Positions 26,894-35,216 of a stretch of DNA of 64,000 nt are shown piece after piece. Source of the stretch: Taibaiella koreensis (GTDB lineage: Bacteria > Bacteroidota > Bacteroidia > Chitinophagales > Chitinophagaceae); assembly GCF_003545715.1 (NCBI RefSeq), contig NZ_QVNU01000003.1, positions 124,001-188,000 of the forward strand, read 5' to 3'. The first letter of the stretch is position 1; the number at the start of each line of letters is the position of its first letter. The notes below the pieces were generated by a model that was not told the origin of the DNA, searched no databases, and saw nothing but the letters and a program-made list of their open reading frames with translations. Made by a program: the position numbers and the translations under genes.

Positions 26894-28930
26894 ATGACGT
26901 CTACGCTGAAGAAACAGAACCGGCGACATGATCTGCAGGCTCTGGTGCAGGAAATAAAAAGCTCTACCGATACCAACCGGTACAATACGCTATTTATTGA
27001 GCTGATAGCAACATTGCGTCCCGGCCGCCACCGGCCAGCTGCCGAAGGACTGGAGTCCCTGCTGGCATTGCTGGACCAGGACAAGCAGCTGACGCTGGCC
27101 TTGCAACAGATGTTTGTGTACCTGTTCAATACCCGCGACAGTCAAAGCATCTTTACCAATGTCGGTATTCTTTCTTCCGGAACATTTTTTTCAGCACTAT
27201 TCCGGCAGTTGCGCCATCGCATATTACCGCCCTTGCCGGAGAAACGTAGTATGAATTACCTGCTGGAACGGGCTTTTTATAGGAAGACCGATTATAAGTG
27301 GGTGCGGGAAATACCGGATGAGCGTTGGATACGCTTTTTCCAGATCGCTGCGGGAGGATTGGAAAAAGCGGATACGCCATTCCGGCAATACCTGGTCAAT
27401 ACCCTTACGATACTTTCTTACCGTGTTTCTTACCTGGGCCTGGAGGAGGAGTTGAGCCAGCAGCTGAAGTCACAAGAAGAAGTGATCACGCCTTTTATTG
27501 AACAGAATAAAAAGCTGCTTGCTTTCATACACCTGGTAAGGTCGGGGACCACTTCTGAAGCCTACCTGCAATCCAGCGCGCAGGATGTGATCGATCAGCT
27601 GAATGCCTGCGAGCTTATCATTAACGACATACGGTCTCAGACCGGAAAGTTCGGGACCAGCCTGGGACAATCGTACCTGCTGCTGCGTACAGCGCAGCAA
27701 TTGAAGCGTATGTTCATCCTGGTACGCTTTCTGACACCCGGGGCCTTGCCCGAACATACCTTACGTAATTCGGTAGTTTTGTTTGAAGATGTGATCGAAA
27801 GTGTCAATAAACGGTACAGCATTTCCGACCTGTACCGTAAGAACGCCGACATGCTCGCCTACCAGATCGCAGAGCACAAGAGCGCGTCCGGCGAGCATTA
27901 CATTACGACCACACGCACCGAGTATTCCGGGTTTTTCTTTTCGGCCGCGGCAGGTGGCGTTATCATTGCCTTCGCTGCATTGATCAAAGCCTTATTGCAT
28001 AAAGTGCACATGCCTTTATTCTGGCAATACTTCTGCTATGGTTTCAATTACGCTATCGCCTTTGTCGCTTTGTTTCTCACCGGCGCCTCACTGGCAACCA
28101 AGCAGCCCACCATGACGGCCTCGGCCCTGGCAAGTTCGCTCGACACGCGCAAAGGCGGCGTATCGTTCCAGGGCCTGGCGCTCACATTCGGTAAGGTCTG
28201 GCGCAGCCAGTTTGCCTCATTCGCGGGCAACCTGGTGGTCGTGTTCCCCCTGTCCTATTTACTGTCGGTAGCCTGGGAATACCTGACCGGGACACCATTG
28301 CTCCACGACAAGGGAGAGGCCTTGCAGTCTTTGCGCGATCAGAATCCGCTCACCAGCCTGGCCTGGTTATATGCAGGCATCACCGGCATATGCCTGTTCA
28401 CCAGCGGGATCATGTCGGGGTATGTGGACAATAAAGTGATCTATAGCAGCCTGGGGGCACGTATGAAGGAGCACCAGGGATTACGGCGGCTCTTTAAGGG
28501 AAGCACGCTGAGCAAGGTGTCAGATTTCCTGGTACGTAACCTGGGGGGTATTGTTGGTAATGTTTCGCTTGGTTTCATGCTGGGATTTGCCAAACTGATC
28601 GGTGAATTTTTTGGCGTTCCTTTCGATATACGGCATATTACTATTTCCACCGCTTATTTTGCTTTTGGTGTGGATGGTCTGGAAAACCATTTGGGCGCAT
28701 ACGACTGGATATGGACCACGATAGGTGTGATCGGCATCGGTTTCTTCAACTTTCTTATCAGCTTTTCGCTGGCCTTCTACGTTGCCGTACGCTCGCGGGG
28801 TGTAGCGCTCTCCCGCCTGCCGCTGGCGGGAAAGCTTATCTGGAAATACCTGGTGAAATTCCCGCAGGATTTTATTTATCCACCCAAAGGAGAGCGGAAG
28901 GAGAGCGACGTTTTTGAAAGCCAGCATTAA
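26894..28930 (+). CDS. Gcr/'site-specific recombinase' family membrane protein
   Basis: A 678-residue protein of the family named after the gonococcal 'site-specific recombinase' Gcr (Pfam SpecificRecomb). The first 330 residues are helical and soluble-looking; the C-terminal half holds about six or seven transmembrane helices (for example SAAAGGVIIAFAALIKAL, YGFNYAIAFVALFLTG, FAGNLVVVFPLSYLLSV, SFSLAFYVAVRSRG). No tyrosine or serine recombinase catalytic motif is present, so the family name is probably misleading and an envelope role is more likely. It stands alone between a DUF2207 gene and trpS. Confidence is in family membership, not activity. Confidence 0.8.
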   Translation: MTSTLKKQNRRHDLQALVQEIKSSTDTNRYNTLFIELIATLRPGRHRPAAEGLESLLALLDQDKQLTLALQQMFVYLFNTRDSQSIFTNVGILSSGTFFSALFRQLRHRILPPLPEKRSMNYLLERAFYRKTDYKWVREIPDERWIRFFQIAAGGLEKADTPFRQYLVNTLTILSYRVSYLGLEEELSQQLKSQEEVITPFIEQNKKLLAFIHLVRSGTTSEAYLQSSAQDVIDQLNACELIINDIRSQTGKFGTSLGQSYLLLRTAQQLKRMFILVRFLTPGALPEHTLRNSVVLFEDVIESVNKRYSISDLYRKNADMLAYQIAEHKSASGEHYITTTRTEYSGFFFSAAAGGVIIAFAALIKALLHKVHMPLFWQYFCYGFNYAIAFVALFLTGASLATKQPTMTASALASSLDTRKGGVSFQGLALTFGKVWRSQFASFAGNLVVVFPLSYLLSVAWEYLTGTPLLHDKGEALQSLRDQNPLTSLAWLYAGITGICLFTSGIMSGYVDNKVIYSSLGARMKEHQGLRRLFKGSTLSKVSDFLVRNLGGIVGNVSLGFMLGFAKLIGEFFGVPFDIRHITISTAYFAFGVDGLENHLGAYDWIWTTIGVIGIGFFNFLISFSLAFYVAVRSRGVALSRLPLAGKLIWKYLVKFPQDFIYPPKGERKESDVFESQH

Positions 28931-29044
28931 AGCCGATTCATCAGTGAGTGACTTGATTGTTTATCCGGGAGCTTTCAACCGCCAAAGCGATTACCGCTTT
29001 CGGATGCACTGCAGTCGACCGGGAGGAAATTGACAGGCATTCCG

Positions 29045-29052
29045 TAAATTTG
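29045..29052 (+). promoter_or_regulatory. Promoter -7 box of trpS
   Basis: TAAATTTG fits the Bacteroidetes TAnnTTTG consensus exactly and lies eight bases upstream of the trpS ATG (29060), so the mRNA may be leaderless or nearly so. No clear -33 element at the expected distance. Confidence 0.5.
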
Positions 29053-29059
29053 CTGCCTT

Positions 29060-30061
29060 ATGCAAAAGAAAGAGATCGTAGTCAGCGGTATCCGCTCTAC
29101 CGGCTATCTGCACCTGGGCAATTATTTCGGCGCTATTCACAATTATGTGAAGATGCAGGAAGATTACCAGTGCTATTTTTTCGTGGCAGATTATCATTCC
29201 CTCACTACCCATCCCGATCCGAAGGATCTTAAGGCCAACGTCTTTCGCGTAGCGGCCGAAAATATTGCCAGTGGCCTGGATCCCGATAAAGTTGCTTTAT
29301 ACGCGCAGAGCGACATACCGGAAATCCCTGAATTGTACCTGATGCTGAATATGCTCGCCTATAAAGGAGAGCTGGAAAAGGTACCTACCTTTAAAGATAA
29401 GGTGCGATTGAATCCCGATAACGTTAATGCCGGACTCCTGACTTACCCGGTATTGATGGCTGCCGATATCTTGATCCACAATGCCGTGAAAGTGCCGGTG
29501 GGTAAGGACCAGGAGCAGCACCTGGAAATGGCGCGCAATTTTGCACAACGCTTCAACAGCCGCTATGGCGAAGTATTTGCCGAGCCGCATGTATTCCGCT
29601 TTGATGAAAATACGGTAAAGATCATGAGCCTGGATGGTAATGGCAAGATGAGCAAGAGTGAAAATGTGAATGCTACCATCTACCTGAATGATGATGCAGA
29701 TACCATCGGTAAGAAGATCATGAAGGCGAAAACCGATTCCGGTCCTACCGAGCCCAACAGCGACATGCCGGACTATATCCGTAATATTTTTCAGTTGATG
29801 CAGCTGGTATCGGCCGCATCTACCTATGATACCTACCTGGGTGCTTATAACAATTGCTCGATCCGTTACGGCGATATGAAAAAGCAACTGGCCGAAGACA
29901 TGGCTGCCTTTGTACAACCCATCAGGGAGCGGGCTGCCGATTTACAACAGGATGAGGACCGGCTACGTAAAATATTAAAGGAAGGTGCTGAAAAAGCCCG
30001 CGAAAGCGCTTCAAAAACCATAGCAATGGCCAGGAAAGCGATAGGGATCCATTACTATTAA
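29060..30061 (+). CDS. trpS: Tryptophan-tRNA ligase
   Basis: A 333-residue class I aminoacyl-tRNA synthetase that charges tRNA-Trp. The HIGH-type motif is HLGN at about residues 18-21, in STGYLHLGNYFGAI, and the second class I motif is KMSKS at 196-200, in DGNGKMSKSENVN. Tryptophan- and ATP-binding strands such as YPVLMAADILIHNA and VGKDQEQHLEMARN are in their usual places, and the length is normal. It starts at ATG 29060, eight bases after an exact -7 promoter box. It converges with the dus gene across a long palindrome. Confidence 0.97.
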   Translation: MQKKEIVVSGIRSTGYLHLGNYFGAIHNYVKMQEDYQCYFFVADYHSLTTHPDPKDLKANVFRVAAENIASGLDPDKVALYAQSDIPEIPELYLMLNMLAYKGELEKVPTFKDKVRLNPDNVNAGLLTYPVLMAADILIHNAVKVPVGKDQEQHLEMARNFAQRFNSRYGEVFAEPHVFRFDENTVKIMSLDGNGKMSKSENVNATIYLNDDADTIGKKIMKAKTDSGPTEPNSDMPDYIRNIFQLMQLVSAASTYDTYLGAYNNCSIRYGDMKKQLAEDMAAFVQPIRERAADLQQDEDRLRKILKEGAEKARESASKTIAMARKAIGIHYY

Positions 30062-30073
30062 CGATTTCGCTTT

Positions 30074-30114
30074 TACAAACGCTTATAGGGTTCAAAACCC
30101 TATAAGCGTTTGTA
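30074..30114. terminator. Perfect 19-bp palindrome between trpS and dus
   Basis: TACAAACGCTTATAGGGTT (30074-30092) pairs perfectly with 30096-30114 around a three-base CAA loop. Its place between converging genes suggests a bidirectional transcription stop, but no T-run follows on either strand, so it may instead be an intergenic palindromic repeat. Confidence 0.6.
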
Positions 30115-30117
30115 GAT

Positions 30118-31104
30118 TTATAAGAGTTGTAATTGTTCCTCCAGCAGGCGTGTGAGGGTATCTTCTATCTCCGCCAGCGTATCACTATTCACCAGCTTCA
30201 TACGATATTCCTTTACATTGGGCAGTCCTTTAAGATAGGACGCATAGTGGCGGCGCATTTCCAGCAGGCCCAGCTTTTCTCCTTTCCATTCTACCGAACG
30301 CAGCAGGTGTCGACGGCAGATGTCGATCCGTTCTTCCACAGTAGGCGGGGGCAGATGCTCACCGGTTTGCATATAATGTTTGATTTCCCTGAAGATCCAG
30401 GGGTAGCCGATAGCGGCGCGGCCGATCATAATGCCGTCTACGCCATACCGGTTCTTATATTCGAGTGCTTTTTCGGGCGTATCAATATCGCCGTTACCAA
30501 AGATGGGAATATGAATGCGGGGGTTTTCTTTTACTTTGGCAATAAGCGTCCAGTCGGCTTCCCCCTTATACATTTGCACGCGGGTACGGCCATGTATAGA
30601 CAGGGCCTGTATGCCGATGTCCTGCAAGCGCTCTGCTACATCTTCGATGTTCTTCGAGTCCTCATCCCAGCCCAGGCGGGTTTTTACGGTTACCGGCAGG
30701 TTGGTGGCCTTCACCACCGCTTCGGTGAGCTTGATCATCTTGGGCACATCCTTCAGTATGCCGGCGCCGGCGCCCTTACACACCACTTTTTTCACCGGAC
30801 AGCCATAATTGATATCGATCAGGTCGGGTTGCGTGGCATCGACGATGCGGGCTGCCATTTCCATGGCTTCTTCATCGCCACCGAAGATCTGTATGCCAAT
30901 GGGGCGCTCGTAATCGAATATGTCCAGCTTCTGCCGGCTCTTGATCGCATCGCGGATCAAGCCTTCCGACGATATGAACTCGGTATACATAAGGTCCACG
31001 CCCTGCTCTTTGCATACTGCACGAAAGGGCGGATCGCTCACGTCTTCCATGGGCGCCAGCAGCAACGGGAATGCCGGTAATTCTATTTTTCCAATCTTCA
31101 CCAT
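30118..31104 (-). CDS. dusB: tRNA-dihydrouridine synthase
   Basis: A 328-residue flavoenzyme that reduces uridine to dihydrouridine in tRNA. It begins with the FMN-binding LLLAPMEDVSDPPFR, has the catalytic cysteine C102 in INYGCPVKKVV, followed by GAGAGILKD, and the FMN-phosphate region FGNGDIDTP and GVDGIMIGRAAIG. The barrel is followed by the helical C-terminal domain (EMRRHYASYLKGLP). Features and length fit the DusB group; the choice of DusB over another Dus is by overall resemblance. The start at 31104 is an ATG with the family N-terminus. Confidence 0.92.
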   Translation of the reverse strand: MVKIGKIELPAFPLLLAPMEDVSDPPFRAVCKEQGVDLMYTEFISSEGLIRDAIKSRQKLDIFDYERPIGIQIFGGDEEAMEMAARIVDATQPDLIDINYGCPVKKVVCKGAGAGILKDVPKMIKLTEAVVKATNLPVTVKTRLGWDEDSKNIEDVAERLQDIGIQALSIHGRTRVQMYKGEADWTLIAKVKENPRIHIPIFGNGDIDTPEKALEYKNRYGVDGIMIGRAAIGYPWIFREIKHYMQTGEHLPPPTVEERIDICRRHLLRSVEWKGEKLGLLEMRRHYASYLKGLPNVKEYRMKLVNSDTLAEIEDTLTRLLEEQLQLL

Positions 31105-31240
31105 ACCCTTAATTTGAGGGCTGCAAAGTTACGAATTAAAAAAATCAATTGAACTTGTCCTAAAGCTTAAGATACAGCTAATTGTAAATTAATCAATTGT
31201 GATGAGCAGACGATACTTTGTCCGGATTAAAATCCCGTTT

Positions 31241-32356
31241 TCAGCACGCTGTTTGCTCCCGGCCCAGCATCTTTAACGTATCCAGGTGTGCGCGTATCGC
31301 CTTAAGTATGGTGGGATAATAATGATAAGATAAGCCGCACTCTGCCGCCGTTTCCTTTATAATGCGAGCCAGCGGTACCCGGTGCATCTGCGAGATACGG
31401 GGGAATAAATGGTGCGCCACATGGATATTGAGCCCGCCCGATATCCAGGTGATCACTCTGCTTGAAGGACAAAAATCTGCGGTAGTGAGCAAAATGTGCT
31501 GCGCGAAGCTGGTCTTGATATTCCCTGTTGCATCGGGCTCGGGCCAGGTCGTATCCCTATGTAAGTGGGTGACCTGGAAAATGATACCCAACGCTATCCC
31601 GCTGATCATATGGCCCAGCAAAAAACCGGTAACGATCTGCCATGCCGGCGCGTCGATAAGGATCAAGGGTAGCACCAGGGTATAAGTGATCACCACGGCC
31701 TTAGTAAACAGCAGGTACAGAAATTGCGTTATGGGCCTTCGCTGAATAGAAATAAATCCGATCCTGGATCGCGAAAAGGAAAAGAAATCGAGAATAAAGA
31801 GTTTGAACAAGGTACTGAAGGCATACACGATAAAGATATACCGGTGCTGGTAACGGTGAAAACGGTAATAGGGCGCCCGTGGATGAAAGCGGAACAGGCT
31901 GAGCGAGAAAATGGCCGAATCGTAAACGGGCACATTGGGCGCTCTGTGGTGCGAATGAATATGATTGTATTCCCACATATCGGAATTGATGCCGATATAA
32001 TCGAATACGCCGGTAAAGAATTTATTGACCCAGCGCTTGTTGCTATAAGCATGATGAGTGCCGTCGTGGGCTATACCCACCGACATCAGGAACATATTAA
32101 AGTGCCAGGCAATTTGCAGCAGGATCAAAGACCAGCCCCGTATACCACTGCAAAGCATAAGCATATATAGCAGGATCCAAAGACTAAACAGGAGCAGGGT
32201 CTTGCCATGCATGCGACTATCTGCCAGCTTATGTTTCTTCTTATCGATAAAATACCGGTTCACCTTGTTGCGGCAGCGCTGGTAAAAAAGATCTTCTTTT
32301 CCGGTGTACCGAATCTGCGGAAGGAGCAGAATGTCCTTTTCTCGTACAAATGACAT
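31241..32356 (-). CDS. Membrane fatty acid desaturase
   Basis: A 371-residue di-iron membrane desaturase. The three histidine boxes are complete: HDGTHH at 97-102, HIHSHH at 132-137, and HVAHH at about 311-315 within GLNIHVAHHLFPRI. Hydrophobic spans around 52-95 and 185-270 supply the four transmembrane helices. The third box resembles that of front-end (linoleoyl-CoA-type) desaturases, which usually read QxxHH; here histidine takes the first place. No cytochrome b5 domain is attached. It would insert a double bond into membrane lipid acyl chains. It stands alone and is divergent from the gene that follows. Confidence 0.88.
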   Translation of the reverse strand: MSFVREKDILLLPQIRYTGKEDLFYQRCRNKVNRYFIDKKKHKLADSRMHGKTLLLFSLWILLYMLMLCSGIRGWSLILLQIAWHFNMFLMSVGIAHDGTHHAYSNKRWVNKFFTGVFDYIGINSDMWEYNHIHSHHRAPNVPVYDSAIFSLSLFRFHPRAPYYRFHRYQHRYIFIVYAFSTLFKLFILDFFSFSRSRIGFISIQRRPITQFLYLLFTKAVVITYTLVLPLILIDAPAWQIVTGFLLGHMISGIALGIIFQVTHLHRDTTWPEPDATGNIKTSFAQHILLTTADFCPSSRVITWISGGLNIHVAHHLFPRISQMHRVPLARIIKETAAECGLSYHYYPTILKAIRAHLDTLKMLGREQTAC

Positions 32357-32519
32357 GGTTCTGGTTGGTTTGGTTTAACAGGTACTCAAATATACATAAG
32401 GTAAATCATGATACTATAGGGGGAAATCCCCCTTTTTTCAATTACCGGCGCGAAAAGCAACTCCATTATTTCGATTTGTGCCTTCACGTATCTTGAGCGA
32501 TTTTTTATGTGCGATTATG

Positions 32520-32550
32520 TTTGAATTCATTATCGCTGTATTATATCTTG
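32520..32550 (+). promoter_or_regulatory. Promoter of the 32568 gene
   Basis: TTTG at 32520-32523 is followed after 20 bases by TATCTTG at 32544-32550, close to the Bacteroidetes -33/-7 arrangement. The ATG is 17 bases further on. Confidence 0.5.
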
Positions 32551-32567
32551 TTGGCAAATCATAACGA

Positions 32568-33284
32568 ATGGCCCGTCCTGTCACCCTTGTGCTATCGTTG
32601 TTGGTTTGCCCGTTTTTTTTATTTGCTCAAAAAGCACCGGCAAATCATGTCCCTCATAAAAAGTATCGCGGCGAGCGCTGGACCTTAAGCCACTGCGCCG
32701 CCCTCAAGCTAACGCCCTGCTCCTGGGCCGATCCCTATGGCGCGCTTTTTCCCGTGGGCTTCGAATACTACTTTGGCGAGCAATTCGGCATTGGTCTCGA
32801 CCTGGGTATTCCTATGTTCTATGTGCTGAACAATACCATTGGAGAGCAGCATAAGACCTTGAACAGCGACATCCGTTTCCGCATCGAGGTCAGACAATAC
32901 TTCCGCCAGAGAGCGCGATGCCGTTTATATTATGGCGCCGAAATCTTTTACCGTCACCAGGATATGGAGCTCGATCACGGCGATCTGCACTATGTAGATG
33001 GCGCCGTATACACCTACGATCATGTCAGGGGACGAAAATGGACCTGCGGCGCCGGCGTGTTCCTGGGCTATGCCCGCAAACTAACGGAGCATTTGCTATT
33101 GGAAGGTCATATTGGGCTGGGTTTGCGCACCCTACAAATGAGAACGGATATAGATACCAGGGCGATGGCGCCGCGTATGGAAGGTTCGTTTACGACATTG
33201 GTACCACCCAATGAGGATCGCGTAGGCGACAGGGACCTCAACCTGCACCTGCCTTTTGCGATTAAAATCGCTTATCTGTTTTAG
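32568..33284 (+). CDS. Secreted outer-membrane beta-barrel-like protein
   Basis: A 238-residue protein with a signal peptide (VTLVLSLLVCPFFLFA-Q). The body has alternating hydrophobic/aromatic strands such as PVGFEYYFGEQFGIGLDLGI, FRIEVRQYFRQRARCRLYYG and HLLLEGHIGLGLRTLQM, and ends in a short strand closing with LPFAIKIAYLF. This matches the small outer-membrane barrel pattern. I recognise no specific family. It has its own promoter and precedes fumC; a TATCTTTG box for fumC begins 12 bases after the stop, so the two are probably separate units. Confidence 0.65.
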   Translation: MARPVTLVLSLLVCPFFLFAQKAPANHVPHKKYRGERWTLSHCAALKLTPCSWADPYGALFPVGFEYYFGEQFGIGLDLGIPMFYVLNNTIGEQHKTLNSDIRFRIEVRQYFRQRARCRLYYGAEIFYRHQDMELDHGDLHYVDGAVYTYDHVRGRKWTCGAGVFLGYARKLTEHLLLEGHIGLGLRTLQMRTDIDTRAMAPRMEGSFTTLVPPNEDRVGDRDLNLHLPFAIKIAYLF

Positions 33285-33295
33285 CAAATCTTCAA

Positions 33296-33303
33296 TATCT
33301 TTG
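33296..33303 (+). promoter_or_regulatory. Promoter -7 box of fumC
   Basis: TATCTTTG, an exact TAnnTTTG match, 62 bases upstream of the fumC ATG. The leader it implies contains a GCCC-rich stretch but no recognised riboswitch. Confidence 0.5.
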
Positions 33304-33365
33304 CGCCCGAAATAGAAAACGGGCAGCCTACGTTTGCCCGTCAGCTAACCTCAAAATCTGATAAT

Positions 33366-34760
33366 ATGTCCTTTCGTATTGAAAAAGACACCATGGGCGA
33401 AGTGCAGGTTCCTGTGGATGCCTACTATGGCGCGCAAACACAGCGTTCAATCGACAACTTTAAGATCGCCCAGGACATCAACCGGATGCCCAAAGAGATC
33501 ATCCAGGCTTTTGCCTATCTGAAAAAGGCTGCGGCGCTTACCAATACCGACCTGGGCGTACTGCCTGCCGAGAAATCGGCCCTCATAGGTAAAGCCTGCG
33601 ACGAAATACTGGATCACAAGCTCGATAAGGAGTTTCCCCTGGTAGTATGGCAAACGGGCTCCGGCACCCAATCCAATATGAATGTGAATGAGGTAGTGGC
33701 CTATCGTGCACACGTGATCAACGGCGGCCAGCTTACCGATAAAGAAAAGTTCATCCATCCCAACGATGACGTGAACAAATCGCAGTCGTCCAACGATACT
33801 TTCCCTACTGCGATGCACATCGCTGCCTATAAAATGCTGGTTGAAACGACCATTCCGGGCATTAAAAAATTGCGCGATACGCTGGACGCCAAAGCCAAAG
33901 CCTATATGCATGTGGTGAAGATAGGCCGCACCCACTTTATGGATGCGACGCCGCTTACCCTGGGCCAGGAGATCAGCGGCTATGTATCCCAGCTGGATCA
34001 TGGTCTCAAAGCGATCCACAACGCACTGCCCCACCTGAGCGAGTTGGCCCTGGGTGGCACTGCCGTAGGTACCGGTATTAATACGCCTAAAGGATATTCT
34101 GAAGCAGTAGCCAAAAAGATCGCTGAACTTACCGGCCTGCCTTTTGTTACAGCAGAGAACAAATTCGAATCCCTGGCTGCCCATGATGCGATCGTTGAAG
34201 CACATGGCGCCCTGAAGACCGTAGCGGTTAGCCTGATGAAGATAGCCAACGACGTGCGTATGCTGAGCTCCGGTCCCCGTGCCGGTATTGGCGAGATTCA
34301 TATTCCCGACAATGAGCCGGGCTCTTCCATTATGCCGGGTAAGGTGAACCCTACCCAGTGTGAAGCGCTCACCATGATCGCAGCCCAGGTAATGGGCAAC
34401 GATGTGGCGATCAGCATCGGCGGGGCCAGCGGTCATTTCGAGCTGAATGTATTCAAGCCGGTAATGATCTACAATTTCCTGCACAGCGCTCGTCTTATCG
34501 GCGACGGCTGCGTGTCGTTTAACGATAAATGCGCTGTAGGCATTGAACCCATCGAGAAAAATATTGAAGCACATGTAAACAATTCACTGATGCTGGTAAC
34601 CGCCTTGAATACTAGGATCGGCTACTATAAAGCCGCCGAGATTGCCCAAACAGCGCACAAGCAAGGTAAGACCCTGAAGCAGACAGCTGTGGAATTGGGC
34701 TATCTGACCGCCGAAGAGTTCGATCAATGGGTGGTGCCGGCTGACATGGTAGGTATGTAA
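33366..34760 (+). CDS. fumC: Class II fumarate hydratase
   Basis: A 464-residue class II fumarase, which interconverts fumarate and malate in the citric acid cycle without an iron-sulfur cluster. The N-terminus reads [20 protein letters not shown], with [10 protein letters not shown] next; the superfamily signature [11 protein letters not shown] is near residue 318 and contains the catalytic serine loop. [12 protein letters not shown] and [14 protein letters not shown] supply other active-site residues. The length is normal. The ATG at 33366 follows an exact promoter box by about 60 bases. Fumarase and aspartase are related, but FRIEKDTMG and the [12 protein letters not shown] segment fit fumarase. 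Confidence 0.96.
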   Translation: MSFRIEKDTMGEVQVPVDAYYGAQTQRSIDNFKIAQDINRMPKEIIQAFAYLKKAAALTNTDLGVLPAEKSALIGKACDEILDHKLDKEFPLVVWQTGSGTQSNMNVNEVVAYRAHVINGGQLTDKEKFIHPNDDVNKSQSSNDTFPTAMHIAAYKMLVETTIPGIKKLRDTLDAKAKAYMHVVKIGRTHFMDATPLTLGQEISGYVSQLDHGLKAIHNALPHLSELALGGTAVGTGINTPKGYSEAVAKKIAELTGLPFVTAENKFESLAAHDAIVEAHGALKTVAVSLMKIANDVRMLSSGPRAGIGEIHIPDNEPGSSIMPGKVNPTQCEALTMIAAQVMGNDVAISIGGASGHFELNVFKPVMIYNFLHSARLIGDGCVSFNDKCAVGIEPIEKNIEAHVNNSLMLVTALNTRIGYYKAAEIAQTAHKQGKTLKQTAVELGYLTAEEFDQWVVPADMVGM

Positions 34761-34782
34761 GATATTGCAGCGAAACCGCTGC

Positions 34783-34855
34783 CAGGAAGGATTTCCTGCT
34801 TTGATGGTTTTGATCAAAAAGACAAGCCGCTGCCGGCGGAAGGGGCTTTATTTTA
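34783..34855 (+). terminator. Possible terminator region after fumC
   Basis: Two weak hairpins: CAGGAA/TTCCTG (34783-34798) followed by CTTTGATGGTTTT, and AAGCC/GGCTT with an inner GC-rich loop (34824-34848) followed by TATTTT. Either may end fumC transcription before acpP. Confidence 0.35.
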
Positions 34856-34899
34856 TCCGTTACCCGCTAAAAAACATTTCTTTGTTTTACTAAAAAGTA

Positions 34900-34907
34900 T
34901 ATTTTTG
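34900..34907 (+). promoter_or_regulatory. Promoter -7 box of the acpP-fabF-rnc operon
   Basis: TATTTTTG fits TAnnTTTG and lies 26 bases upstream of the acpP ATG; a TTTG is present at 34881-34884, at somewhat short spacing (15 bases). The surrounding sequence is strongly A+T-rich. Confidence 0.5.
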
Positions 34908-34933
34908 CACCATTAACTTAAATTGCAAACATT

Positions 34934-35170
34934 ATGTCCGAAATTGCTAATCGCGTAAAGAAAATCATCGTTGACAAATTAGGTGTTGACGAATCAGAAG
35001 TAACTCCTGAAGCTAGTTTCACCAACGATCTTGGAGCGGATTCTTTGGATACAGTAGAGCTGATGATGGAATTCGAAAAAGAATTCAATATCTCTATTCC
35101 CGACGATCAGGCAGAAAATATCGGTAGCGTAGGTCAGGCTATTGCATATCTGGAAGAGCACGTGAAGTAA
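34934..35170 (+). CDS. acpP: Acyl carrier protein
   Basis: A 78-residue acidic protein with the phosphopantetheine attachment serine S37 in [18 protein letters not shown]. It carries growing acyl chains in fatty acid synthesis. It is the first gene of the acpP-fabF-rnc cluster, a grouping commonly conserved in bacteria, and is followed by fabF after 46 bases. The strong A+T-rich promoter region upstream fits its normally high expression. Confidence 0.97.
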   Translation: MSEIANRVKKIIVDKLGVDESEVTPEASFTNDLGADSLDTVELMMEFEKEFNISIPDDQAENIGSVGQAIAYLEEHVK

Positions 35171-35216
35171 TTGTTACCCCCCCAAAGTAAGCATCTCAGT
35201 AATCTAACTAGTTTAA

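Noticed and set aside
28984-29000. AAAGCG/CGCTTT hairpin before trpS as a T-box or attenuator
   Set aside because: Only 6 bp, no T-run and no T-box conserved features; the gene has a -7 box after it.
33447-34574. Minus-strand frame opposite fumC, and a similar one at 57638-58816 opposite nadV
   Set aside because: Both lie wholly inside conserved enzymes and have no motifs; they follow from high third-position bias.
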